Source of the DNA: an uncultured Lachnospiraceae bacterium
GTDB taxonomy: Bacteria; Bacillota; Clostridia; Lachnospirales; Lachnospiraceae
DNA length: 28,880 bases
Assembly (NCBI GenBank): GCA_910586095.1
Contig: CAJUHQ010000032.1
Location: 1-28,880 of the forward strand
Direction of reading: 5' to 3'
The notes beneath the pieces are model-generated. The model was not told where the DNA came from, made no database searches, and saw only the letters and a list, made by a program, of their open reading frames with translations. The first letter of the stretch is position 1, and every line of letters begins with the position of its first letter. This document shows, piece after piece, positions 1 through 7,906 of this stretch. Position numbers and translations under genes: made by a program.

Positions 1-120
1 TATCAGTTCCACACCCTCAAAATTATCTGCAAGGCAGACAGTCATAAAATCATCATCCATATATCGGAGTGATTTCAAACGCTCTAAATCCTGTTGATGT
101 ATTTGCTTTGTTGTACTCAA
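1..120 (-). CDS. Rpn-family PD-(D/E)XK nuclease/transposase, N-terminal part (cut by window edge)
   Basis: Forty codons are visible, read leftward off the edge. The start is TTG at 118-120, chosen because the upstream strand carries AGAAGGTG about 7 nt before it. The translation includes LRYMDDDFMTVCLADN, which matches the conserved opening of the Rpn (recombination-promoting nuclease / PD-(D/E)XK nuclease family transposase) proteins that are abundant in Lachnospiraceae; in that family an LR..DD.FM segment precedes a stretch leading to VLRIIL. The catalytic residues would lie outside the window and cannot be checked. Family members are RecA-independent recombination-promoting DNA nucleases. 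The assignment is from recalled family sequence, not from a search. It stands alone with its own promoter and is unrelated to the polysaccharide genes. Confidence 0.6.
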   Translation of the reverse strand, partial: MSTTKQIHQQDLERLKSLRYMDDDFMTVCLADNFEGVELI

Positions 121-146
121 AAATATCACCTTCTCCCACTGCCTCT

Positions 147-175
147 ATTATACATCGAACAATCCTTTTTGAAAA
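147..175 (-). promoter_or_regulatory. Candidate sigma-A promoter for the Rpn-family gene
   Basis: On the minus strand a perfect TATAAT (147-152) lies 17 bp from TTTTCA (170-175), a weak -35. It is 27 bp upstream of the TTG start and points into that gene. Confidence 0.4.
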
Positions 176-186
176 CTGAATTTTTT

Positions 187-223
187 TATAATCGAATTTT
201 CTATAATCGAATTTTTCTATAAC
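187..223. repeat. Short AT-rich tandem repeat
   Basis: TATAATCGAATTTTC (187-201) is followed directly by TATAATCGAATTTTTC (202-217) and then a partial third copy TATAAC. It lies upstream of the Rpn-family promoter, in a non-coding AT-rich stretch. Function unknown. Confidence 0.6.
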
Positions 224-432
224 TGCACATCATTCTACTTTTTATTTTTATTAGGTTTAGTTCTATCTGTCTGTTATGCTGTCGTCTCTTGTTCTGAATC
301 CCTCTTACAAGGTTCTTTTTGTTGTAGTTGATTACTTTTGCATACGCTAATTCTAAACTCATCCTTGACTGAGTTCGCGGTCATTGGTCTGTTCTTTACC
401 AATATTTGTAGTATACCAAAACATCCCGCCTT
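224..432. other. Intergenic stretch without a convincing gene
   Basis: Together with the repeat and promoter this forms a gap of about 310 bases between the Rpn-family start and the first plus-strand ORF. A 63-codon open frame on the minus strand (274-465) begins only with TTG and has no ribosome binding site. I see no RNA gene here. Confidence 0.4.
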
Positions 433-756
433 TTGTGGCTTGCACCGCTTGAAAAATCTCACCAAAAAACTATTTTTCTCCTATCAGTGAAAGGGCAAAT
501 CATAAAAAAGATTGAACAGATTATCGAAAATACAAGTGAAAAAACAGAACAAAAAATTGACTGGACAAATGTATGGGGCAAAAAATATCCAATACTAACC
601 ACCTATCAGGAAAAAGTTGACGTTGACGATTATATAATCAAACTAGGAGAATTACTTGACAGTCTAAAAAACAGATATGGTTATAACGATTTAGATGCTA
701 TGTTGGTGTTAAAAGATATTTTAGCACACGCATGGAATAACAAAAATCAGCAATAA
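433..756 (+). CDS. Hypothetical protein, possibly a 5'-truncated gene remnant
   Basis: An open frame of 107 codons encodes a charged, probably helical and soluble protein with segments such as KKIEQIIENTSEKTEQKID and KDILAHAWNNKNQ. The residue composition looks like real coding sequence. I recognise no family. The only in-frame start is TTG at 433, with no Shine-Dalgarno; the upstream stop is TAG at 409-411 and there is no ATG before codon 89. A gene whose 5' end has been lost would look like this. It is the only plus-strand candidate of any length, and it ends about 35 nt before a hairpin that reads as a terminator in this direction. It could be non-coding. Confidence 0.35.
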   Translation: MWLAPLEKSHQKTIFLLSVKGQIIKKIEQIIENTSEKTEQKIDWTNVWGKKYPILTTYQEKVDVDDYIIKLGELLDSLKNRYGYNDLDAMLVLKDILAHAWNNKNQQ

Positions 757-790
757 TTCATGATTTAAAAGAAAGGGATGGATATATGGC

Positions 791-835
791 AAGGGCGGAA
801 AACCAAAATGGATTCCGCCCTTTATACTTTTTGAT
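791..835 (+). terminator. Hairpin terminator, oriented for plus-strand transcription, possibly bidirectional
   Basis: Perfect 10-bp inverted repeat: AAGGGCGGAA (791-800) and TTCCGCCCTT (813-822) with a 12-nt loop, followed on the plus strand by a T-rich run ending in CTTTTT. On the minus strand the hairpin follows the end of the GLUG surface-protein gene by about 40 nt but has no T-run, so any role for that gene is less certain. A 21-codon frame starting ATG at 786 (stop 849-851) overlaps the hairpin and has AAGGG upstream; I do not call it a gene. Confidence 0.65.
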
Positions 836-864
836 GTTACACAAAATCTAAGCTATGTTCTCTT

Positions 865-3800
865 TTACTTCTTTATCTTGCGCCCAATCAATTTTCTGGC
901 TGCTATCACTAACAAAAGTAAACAGCCTGCGGATACTATAATTGTAACGATCCACATTTTATCAAACGTATGTTCTGCAATACAAAACAATTGTTTATTT
1001 CCAGTCATTGTCACCTGCAAGTACTGTCCTCTACTCTTACTTTCAAGTTCTGTCCACTCCCCATCTTTATAACCATAAACAATGGCATCCTCATATGGAT
1101 TTAATATCCTTAGTGCAAACGAATCGGTTTCCTTTATATCACTATTTTCAAGAGAAACCTCGTATATAATATATTCATTTTGAGCAATCTCTTGTGGTGG
1201 GTTTTGGTCACTAAAAATCACAGTTAAGGTTGTATCTTCTGTAAAAAGATCCTCTACTAGTGCATATGGCTTTTCCGCTCTTTGTTCCCCCTCTGGCAAC
1301 ACTTCTTTATCACTGCTTTGCACCACTGTCACTGTATCCTTGTACTGTGCCATCACTACAAGATTTCCTGTCATTATGGTATTTGATAGATCTGGCCACA
1401 CCCCATAAAACCCTGTGCGTTCTGGTATCTGTGGAAAATGCAAATTGTCTAACAAGGCTCCATATTCAATCTCCTCTGAACCTAGATAAGTATCCTCCAC
1501 CTTATAAATCACTTTAAGATGGCGAAATGGTGCAGGAAGTTGATCTACAGCCAATAAATCTTGGTAACAAATCGGTTGTGCGATTCCCAAATAACTAACA
1601 TTGTCAATACCATTTAACATCTCTCCCACATAATAGTTTCCAAAAACTTTAGGCTTTCCATCTGATGCTTCTAGATCAATTTCTTCATAAGAAGCAATCT
1701 GCCCTGCAATAGCGCCTGCTCTACCCTGATCTGCCTCCACAGATGCCATCGCATAACAATCTTTTAGTGTGTTCGCATATCCCGCTATTCCGCCTACATT
1801 CTTTGTCCCTGATGCAGAACAAAGCGCATAACATCTTTTGATAATGGTGAGTGATTCCCCGCAAATACCTCCTACATAACCGCCTTCAATGCTCTCTACA
1901 CTGCCATAACCTTCACAATCCATCACAATACCATGACTCATATATCCACAGATTCCGCCTGCTCCGTCCTTTTTGGCTGTGATATACCCTTCATTCACAC
2001 TGTTTATCACCAGACATTTTGTGATAAATCGCCTGCCAATCTCATACTCTACCGTTCCTGCGGCATTGCCTTCTAAATCTTCGTTATCAATTGCCATTGC
2101 CCCTGCTATACCACCTACATTAATATCGCCTTTAATAACCCCTTTGTTGGTACATGTATCTGTTTTGCCAGTTGTGATGGTATCAATTGCATCATCATCG
2201 ACATCCTCATACAATTCATCCAACGCTAAACTTTCCACCGACACTATGCGATCCGCCAAAATATTAAAAACAACATTCATTTGATCATTGACAGCACGCA
2301 AATCATTATGAATACGATCTGAATATGCAGACGCATTATCACTTATATTTTTCATACTGTCTGACAACGCCTTCAATTGATTATGAAAATTTTCTTTTGT
2401 AGCGTCATATCCTGGCCCTAATTGTGCGAATCGAACATCAGGCTGTGCGTTCATATAATTTATAATCCCTTTCATGCCATTGTTTGACTCTTTTAGAGAA
2501 TCTACCACGGACTGCATTGCATCTATGGACTTTTTAAGATCTGCTCTTGCCTCCTTAGCCGACTCCACCGCATATGGTTCTAGTATGTTGTAGATTGTTG
2601 TCAGGTTGCTTACTATACTAGATGCCTCTGTTGACATCTCTCCTATATCGTCTGCTAGATTAAACATTTCTGTGATAATAGCCTGCCTTTGACTTACATC
2701 TAGTTCACTCCAGAACTTGCCATTTGCAATATGATTGATTCGATTCGTAGTCTCCTGTACTTTACTAGAAATTGCTTCTAATCGCTGCGTGGACTCTTGT
2801 ATCTCTTTCTGTGCTGTCTCGACTGCCTGCTTGTTATTTTGCTTCTGAAATGCTATGTACACAGTGCATGGAAACTGGTTTGTCTGTCGGATATCAAACT
2901 CATATATGGTACCACTTTGTTTTTTTGACACTGCTATATTTTGACCTACTGCATCCGTCACAGACGGAGCAACTGCTACTGTATAAGCAGTGTCTGGCTT
3001 TATGCGAAGTTCTACAATTCCCTCACGATCTCCCGAATAAGATACGATTCCACTCAAATTTGACTCTAGCTTGATATGAATCGGCACAAAAAGCGCGGTT
3101 ACTTTGACATTGTCACTAGGCATAATGAATGAATAGCGCTTTCCACCATTTTCCTGTTGAACCAAAATCTCCTGATTGCTAGATTGATTGATTACCTTTA
3201 GTTCTTTTAAAACATATCCGTCTGCCGCTGCTGGCAAGGCATACACCTGTGTCCCACTCTGCGCATCCTGTGTGCTGACTGCAACCACCCCTCCTGTACT
3301 AGAAACAGTGGTTATTCTATCTTGTGTGTTTCCACCACTACTTTCAACAAAAAACGCCTTTACTGTCACAGACGTGTGATTAGATACTACTATATTTTTA
3401 TTTACTGTTATACTATAGGCACCGCCATTATTGGAAACTTCTGAATCTGAAATGCGCGTTCCAGCCACCTCAAAAGAATCGAATTGATACCCTTTAGAAG
3501 CTCTAGCTGTAATCTTCACTTCACTGCCCTGCTTCAAAACTTCAACCTCTCCGCCAACTGTAGATTCTACAAGCAATGTTCCCACATACTCAAATTGTGC
3601 CATAACCTGCACACTTTCCTCTGGCATCACAAATGTATAGCGATTGTCTCCTATATCTGTGCTGCTAATAATCTGACCATTTGTAGCCTGCACTACAAAG
3701 GTATTTTGCATAAGCCCGTACCCGTCGTCTGGCTTTATGGTGATTGTCACCGTTTTGCCTGCTTCTGGATATACACTATCACTGATGAGTACACCACCCA

Positions 3801-5163
3801 CACTAGAAAGCAATGACAATCTGCTCTGCGTTTTTGCATATGCAGAATCATCGAGCTTACTAAGCACATCCAAATCCTGTGTCACGCGTTTCATGTTCTC
3901 ATTAAATTCTGTCATACCATCCCCTGCGCGCGTCATAGTATCCAGCACTCCTGGCAACATCTCTAGTACATCTTCCATGCGCTGTGACACCGAATTAACC
4001 TGGTCAATATTGGTATCTACAAAATTGGCAAGTTGATCTGCAAGGGCATCACCAGCATCAATTGCATAATCTGCAAAGGTCTGCATAATATCTACATCAT
4101 TCTTGACTACATTCTTTGCCTCCTGCATATCATCAATAGTCTTTTCAATTAAATCATGGAGCTTGTTGACGGCATCTCTAAGCGACTCCGCCTCGTTTAT
4201 CTCAACAAATGGCTCCATCTGCCCTACAATTCCTCCGACATCCTTGCGCCCATACACAGTACCGCTATTGGTACACAATGACACTACCCCAGATTGTCGT
4301 CCTACAATCCCGCCAATGTTATATCCTGTGTGATCGTACCCCACAGTTCCCACATTATTACAACTAGATATCATGCCATCTGAATACCCTGCTATTCCGC
4401 CCGTGTCTACGCCACTGTATAGTTCATTCTCATCATTGGAAGTCAGTGCCTGGAGGATACCCCCCATCTCGTCATCCTCCTCCACCCATGCACTATTGTC
4501 ATTGACACCTGCCCTATTGGTACAGTTGTGGAGAGTACCATGATTGATCCCGCAAATGCCACCTGTTGAGTAATATCCTGTAATACGTCCCTTGGCTGAA
4601 CAGCTTGATACAATGCCTGTACTTTCATTGATACCCACAATTCCCCCCACTGTATCACGCCCGCTCGCCGTTCCTTGAAAGCTGCAATTTTTAATAGTTC
4701 CATAATTGATCCCACAAATGCTCCCTATACATTCCTTTTCATTTGCCGAATCAATCGTTCCTTTGACTGCTAGATTCTGAACCATTCCACCAATCCCTAT
4801 ATAGCGAAACAATCCTGTCACATACCCATCCCCAGTATATGTAAAACCGGATATTGTATGACCTGCCCCATCAAAAATCCCACCAAACACAGCAATTGGT
4901 TCAACAGATATGGTACTTAAATCAATATCCTTTTGTAGATAAATATACTTATTTTCTGACCATGAATCAATGTGACAATTCGCTGCAAACGCCGCAAATT
5001 CTTCTGCGGTAGCAATCTCAATCCGCTCATACTCTGTCTTGTCAATTTCTTCATTTTTCTTTGTCTCTTCCACTGCATACAACGGTTGCAAAGGAACAAA
5101 CCACATCCCTACAGAAAGAGCTAACATCAATGCTATCAGTCTTTTCCTATATCTTCTACTCAT
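865..5163 (-). CDS. Large GLUG-repeat surface protein with coiled coils, InlB-like repeats and C-terminal membrane anchor
   Basis: This 1432-residue protein begins with a signal peptide (1-30, basic start, hydrophobic ALMLALSVGMWFVPLQ, then LYA). Residues about 140-315 carry repeated GGI(V/C/A)G units with regularly spaced Cys, as in the GLUG motif of M26 peptidases and adhesins. Residues about 320-450 are predicted helical/coiled coil. Residues about 455-770 hold four divergent B-repeat-like modules (for example YTFVMPEESVQVMAQF and YSFIMPSDNVKVTALF). Residues about 775-980 form a second coiled-coil stretch and about 1005-1160 a second GLUG array. Residues 1403-1423 are a transmembrane helix followed by RKLIGRKIKK. 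I see no LPXTG motif or protease active site. The start follows GGAGGAG by 7 nt and overlaps the MMPL gene by 8 bp, so the two are translationally coupled. Role inferred: surface adhesin or extracytoplasmic partner of the transporter. Confidence 0.85.
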   Translation of the reverse strand: MSRRYRKRLIALMLALSVGMWFVPLQPLYAVEETKKNEEIDKTEYERIEIATAEEFAAFAANCHIDSWSENKYIYLQKDIDLSTISVEPIAVFGGIFDGAGHTISGFTYTGDGYVTGLFRYIGIGGMVQNLAVKGTIDSANEKECIGSICGINYGTIKNCSFQGTASGRDTVGGIVGINESTGIVSSCSAKGRITGYYSTGGICGINHGTLHNCTNRAGVNDNSAWVEEDDEMGGILQALTSNDENELYSGVDTGGIAGYSDGMISSCNNVGTVGYDHTGYNIGGIVGRQSGVVSLCTNSGTVYGRKDVGGIVGQMEPFVEINEAESLRDAVNKLHDLIEKTIDDMQEAKNVVKNDVDIMQTFADYAIDAGDALADQLANFVDTNIDQVNSVSQRMEDVLEMLPGVLDTMTRAGDGMTEFNENMKRVTQDLDVLSKLDDSAYAKTQSRLSLLSSVGGVLISDSVYPEAGKTVTITIKPDDGYGLMQNTFVVQATNGQIISSTDIGDNRYTFVMPEESVQVMAQFEYVGTLLVESTVGGEVEVLKQGSEVKITARASKGYQFDSFEVAGTRISDSEVSNNGGAYSITVNKNIVVSNHTSVTVKAFFVESSGGNTQDRITTVSSTGGVVAVSTQDAQSGTQVYALPAAADGYVLKELKVINQSSNQEILVQQENGGKRYSFIMPSDNVKVTALFVPIHIKLESNLSGIVSYSGDREGIVELRIKPDTAYTVAVAPSVTDAVGQNIAVSKKQSGTIYEFDIRQTNQFPCTVYIAFQKQNNKQAVETAQKEIQESTQRLEAISSKVQETTNRINHIANGKFWSELDVSQRQAIITEMFNLADDIGEMSTEASSIVSNLTTIYNILEPYAVESAKEARADLKKSIDAMQSVVDSLKESNNGMKGIINYMNAQPDVRFAQLGPGYDATKENFHNQLKALSDSMKNISDNASAYSDRIHNDLRAVNDQMNVVFNILADRIVSVESLALDELYEDVDDDAIDTITTGKTDTCTNKGVIKGDINVGGIAGAMAIDNEDLEGNAAGTVEYEIGRRFITKCLVINSVNEGYITAKKDGAGGICGYMSHGIVMDCEGYGSVESIEGGYVGGICGESLTIIKRCYALCSASGTKNVGGIAGYANTLKDCYAMASVEADQGRAGAIAGQIASYEEIDLEASDGKPKVFGNYYVGEMLNGIDNVSYLGIAQPICYQDLLAVDQLPAPFRHLKVIYKVEDTYLGSEEIEYGALLDNLHFPQIPERTGFYGVWPDLSNTIMTGNLVVMAQYKDTVTVVQSSDKEVLPEGEQRAEKPYALVEDLFTEDTTLTVIFSDQNPPQEIAQNEYIIYEVSLENSDIKETDSFALRILNPYEDAIVYGYKDGEWTELESKSRGQYLQVTMTGNKQLFCIAEHTFDKMWIVTIIVSAGCLLLLVIAARKLIGRKIKK

Positions 5164-7780
5164 CTGCTTGCTCCTCCTGTGTTCTATGTAATGGCTCTAC
5201 AAAATTGTCTGTACTCTCCTCTTTATCGCTCTCCTTGTACAATGCTTTAGTACATTCATCTGTGTGCTCTTCTTCTTTTGGCGATTCTATATACTCATTT
5301 GCGTTCTCTTCCTCTTTGTGCAACAATTCTATAAGATCATTTGCACTTTCTTGTCTCTTTTCTAATTTTCCCATATTGACAAACAGATTCGCATCTCCGC
5401 GCACCAGACCATGAAACTCTCCTGCTATAGTACCATTAATCTGCCCTTGTACAATCCCATCAATCCGCATAAGACCACTATTGCGCTCTAGTTTTAGCGG
5501 CATGGATACTGCAAAGGAAGTTCTATCAATGATCTTTTCACCCAAAAGAAGGATCTGTGGCAACACAAACATAACAATCACAATCGAAAGAATCGTTCCG
5601 CGCCCAAGACACTGCCCAATTCCGCACACTGCACCATCAGAAGACATCTGCCCGATAAAGATTCCTGCAAGTGCGAGCATTGTACCAGATGTAATAATGG
5701 TAGGAAAAGCAAAATTCATTGTCTCTATAATCGCATCCTTCTTGGACATTTTATCCTTAAGCTCCATAAAACGCCCAGATATCACAATCGCATAATCAAT
5801 ATTAGCCCCCATCTGAATAGATGACACAATCATAGCACTCAGGAAAAATACATTTTGCTCCTGTAATGATGGAAAGGAAAAGTTGATCCAGATAACGCCC
5901 TGAATAACCATAATTAAAAGTACAGGCATCCCCGCCGACATAAATGTGAACAATAACACCACTAGCACTGCTAGGATAGAAACTACATTAACTACCATAT
6001 TGTCCACTTGAAATGTCTTATATAGATCATACTGACTAGTGGACTCTCCTGGGATCAAAATTTCTTCCTCATAATATTTGCCCGCAATCGTATGCATCTC
6101 ATTGAGAAATGCAAACGTCTCTGCTCCCTCCTCAGGAAGTGTTAGATAGATCAACATTCGACTGTACTCTGTACCCTGAAGTTGATCTAAGGCAATTTGC
6201 ATGCTAGTATGTGCCTCCTCTAAAGTCTCCATCAAATCATCATCTAGAGTGACATACCCCTCCTGCACCTCATCATACAAAAACATAAAAATGTCAATTA
6301 GTGGCACACCATAGTTAGAGAATCCATTCACAATCTTAGCATAATTTTCATCATTGACCGCATATGCCATATATAAAAGTTCTGCCACTTCATAATCAAT
6401 CTCTAACAATTCCGAGAATTCTCTTGCAGTGAGCTTATCTGTAAGCATATAGCCATCCATCGCCTCAATGTTGGCAAGCCCTTGTGTGTGGTCCACTTCT
6501 GGCCTTGCATCAAGCTCTTTTAGCAGCTTCTTTTCCTTCTCATAATTTCCTGCGGGAACCACCAATGCAACAAAATTCTCTGTTCCAAAACTCTCATCAA
6601 TCATTTCATCCACCACCATCGCATCGCTTTGCACAGGTGTTTCTAACATGGTATACCCATATACATATGGACAGTGTGACTGAATGATATAAGCCCCAAT
6701 AATCAAAATCAAAAATAGAGGTGGCATAATATGCCTTGTTTGATAGGCAAATTTTCCTACAAACGGAATATTGGGAATAAAACTTTTGTGTCGTGTCTTA
6801 TCCATCGCCTTCCCAAAAAGCATCAAAAGACCTGGCATTAGCAAAAATACAGCCAAAAGGCTAAGCAAAATAGCGCGAATCAAGCAAAGAGCCATATCCA
6901 CACCGATACCAAACTGCATAAACATCATAGCGATCAGACCGCCGACAGTTGTCAGTGAACTTGAAGAAATCTCAGGAATAGCCTTGCTTAGTGCCACAAT
7001 GTCCGCTTCTCTGATACCCAATGTCTGATGCTCTTCCTTGTAACGATTACAAAAAATAACTGCATAATCCACAGATAGAGCAAGCTGCAACACAATTGTG
7101 ACAGAATTTGACACAAATGATATGGTTCCCATCATAAAATTGGTGCCCTTTGTGATGAGTGCCGCAGAACAAAACGTAAGCAAAAGCACTGGAACCTCTG
7201 CCCACGTCTGTGAGGTAAACAGCAATACGGACACAACAACAATTGCAACTAACACACTGATAACAGACATTTCTTTGGCGAGTTGCTCTGCCGATGCATC
7301 CCCCATAGATGTTGACACATAAATATCATATCCTTCCAATAAAGCCTTGACTTGTTCGAGCGCCTCTAGTGCGCGCAAGTCCGTCTCCTCATACCCAAAC
7401 GTGATATTATAGAGTGCGGAAAAATTGTTATAGTACTCCTTTGAGTTGTCAAAGTCAAGCAAAATAATACTGTCGAGTGCCTTTAGCTTCTCATAGATCT
7501 GCTCTGCCTCATCATATGGAATATTGGTAACCATTACTTTAGCAGTACCATATGTAATAAATTGGTCCTCCATACGACTCAAGCCTTTGCTCGTCTCTGT
7601 AGTGTCAGGCAGATATGCTGACAAAGCGTTTTCTACTGTTACCCAATTCATTGCCACCACTGAAAAAATAAGCGCAATGCCAAAAAGCAGAAAAAATAAA
7701 TTGCGTCTGTCGACAATAAAGGTAGCGATCTTAATCATAAATCCGCTATCCTCACTGCCATTCTTTGGTTGTTCAGCCAT
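5156..7780 (-). CDS. MMPL/RND-superfamily transporter with beta-helix-like and acidic repeat tail
   Basis: The 874-residue protein has the two-fold RND layout: TM1 at about 26-46, extracytoplasmic domain about 50-165, a TM bundle about 170-325, a TM at 351-366, a second extracytoplasmic domain about 370-590, and a second bundle about 595-748. The Asp-Tyr pairs used for proton coupling in MmpL proteins are present in both halves (SVDYA, D238/Y239; NIDYA, D662/Y663). Known members export lipids, glycolipids or other hydrophobic substrates using the proton gradient; the substrate here is unknown. Residues about 769-803 show a G-x-I/V rhythm (GQINGTIAGEFHGLVRG) like a short bactofilin-type beta-helix, followed by four degenerate acidic repeats to the C-terminus, presumably cytoplasmic. 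The start follows AAAGGAGAGG by 7 nt. First gene of its own transcript, coupled to the surface protein. Confidence 0.88.
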   Translation of the reverse strand: MAEQPKNGSEDSGFMIKIATFIVDRRNLFFLLFGIALIFSVVAMNWVTVENALSAYLPDTTETSKGLSRMEDQFITYGTAKVMVTNIPYDEAEQIYEKLKALDSIILLDFDNSKEYYNNFSALYNITFGYEETDLRALEALEQVKALLEGYDIYVSTSMGDASAEQLAKEMSVISVLVAIVVVSVLLFTSQTWAEVPVLLLTFCSAALITKGTNFMMGTISFVSNSVTIVLQLALSVDYAVIFCNRYKEEHQTLGIREADIVALSKAIPEISSSSLTTVGGLIAMMFMQFGIGVDMALCLIRAILLSLLAVFLLMPGLLMLFGKAMDKTRHKSFIPNIPFVGKFAYQTRHIMPPLFLILIIGAYIIQSHCPYVYGYTMLETPVQSDAMVVDEMIDESFGTENFVALVVPAGNYEKEKKLLKELDARPEVDHTQGLANIEAMDGYMLTDKLTAREFSELLEIDYEVAELLYMAYAVNDENYAKIVNGFSNYGVPLIDIFMFLYDEVQEGYVTLDDDLMETLEEAHTSMQIALDQLQGTEYSRMLIYLTLPEEGAETFAFLNEMHTIAGKYYEEEILIPGESTSQYDLYKTFQVDNMVVNVVSILAVLVVLLFTFMSAGMPVLLIMVIQGVIWINFSFPSLQEQNVFFLSAMIVSSIQMGANIDYAIVISGRFMELKDKMSKKDAIIETMNFAFPTIITSGTMLALAGIFIGQMSSDGAVCGIGQCLGRGTILSIVIVMFVLPQILLLGEKIIDRTSFAVSMPLKLERNSGLMRIDGIVQGQINGTIAGEFHGLVRGDANLFVNMGKLEKRQESANDLIELLHKEEENANEYIESPKEEEHTDECTKALYKESDKEESTDNFVEPLHRTQEEQADE

Positions 7781-7851
7781 AGTGATTCCTCTCCTTTACA
7801 CAACAAAAGCAAACGTGTTGCCTGCCGTGACTGATTTTATTAGTCCCGTAT

Positions 7852-7880
7852 AGTATAGTACAACACCTTTGCTTTTTCAA
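7852..7880 (-). promoter_or_regulatory. Sigma-A promoter for the MMPL / GLUG protein operon
   Basis: Minus strand: TTGAAA (7875-7880), 17-bp spacer, TATACT (7852-7857). This is close to consensus with ideal spacing and leaves a leader of roughly 65 nt before the MMPL start. It shows that the two genes can be transcribed apart from the polysaccharide operon. Confidence 0.75.
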
Positions 7881-7881
7881 G

Positions 7882-7898
7882 AATGACTTATGGTCATT
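7882..7898 (-). terminator. Weak hairpin at the end of the polysaccharide operon
   Basis: AATGAC / GTCATT 6-bp stem with a 5-nt loop lies just downstream of the last glycosyltransferase stop, in an AT-rich stretch. On the minus strand it is followed only by CTTG rather than a T-run, so read-through into the MMPL operon is possible. Confidence 0.25.
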
Positions 7899-7906
7899 TT
7901 TATATT

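Noticed and set aside
187..223. CRISPR-like repeats
   Set aside because: Only two and a half contiguous copies of a 15-16 nt unit, no spacers, no cas genes.
274..465. 63-codon minus-strand open frame in the left flank
   Set aside because: Starts with TTG, has no Shine-Dalgarno, overlaps the plus-strand ORF, and its Lys/Gln-rich product matches no family I know.
786..851. 21-residue plus-strand frame with AAGGG upstream
   Set aside because: Most of it is the terminator hairpin itself; too short and unsupported to call a gene.
1973..2284. Plus-strand open frames inside the GLUG, MMPL and glycosyltransferase genes (this is one example)
   Set aside because: They are antisense shadows of strongly supported minus-strand genes: low-complexity Ser/Pro/His-rich products and no ribosome binding sites.
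865..5163. IgA-type M26 metallopeptidase
   Set aside because: GLUG motifs occur in M26 peptidases, but I find no HExxH zinc-binding motif in the protein.
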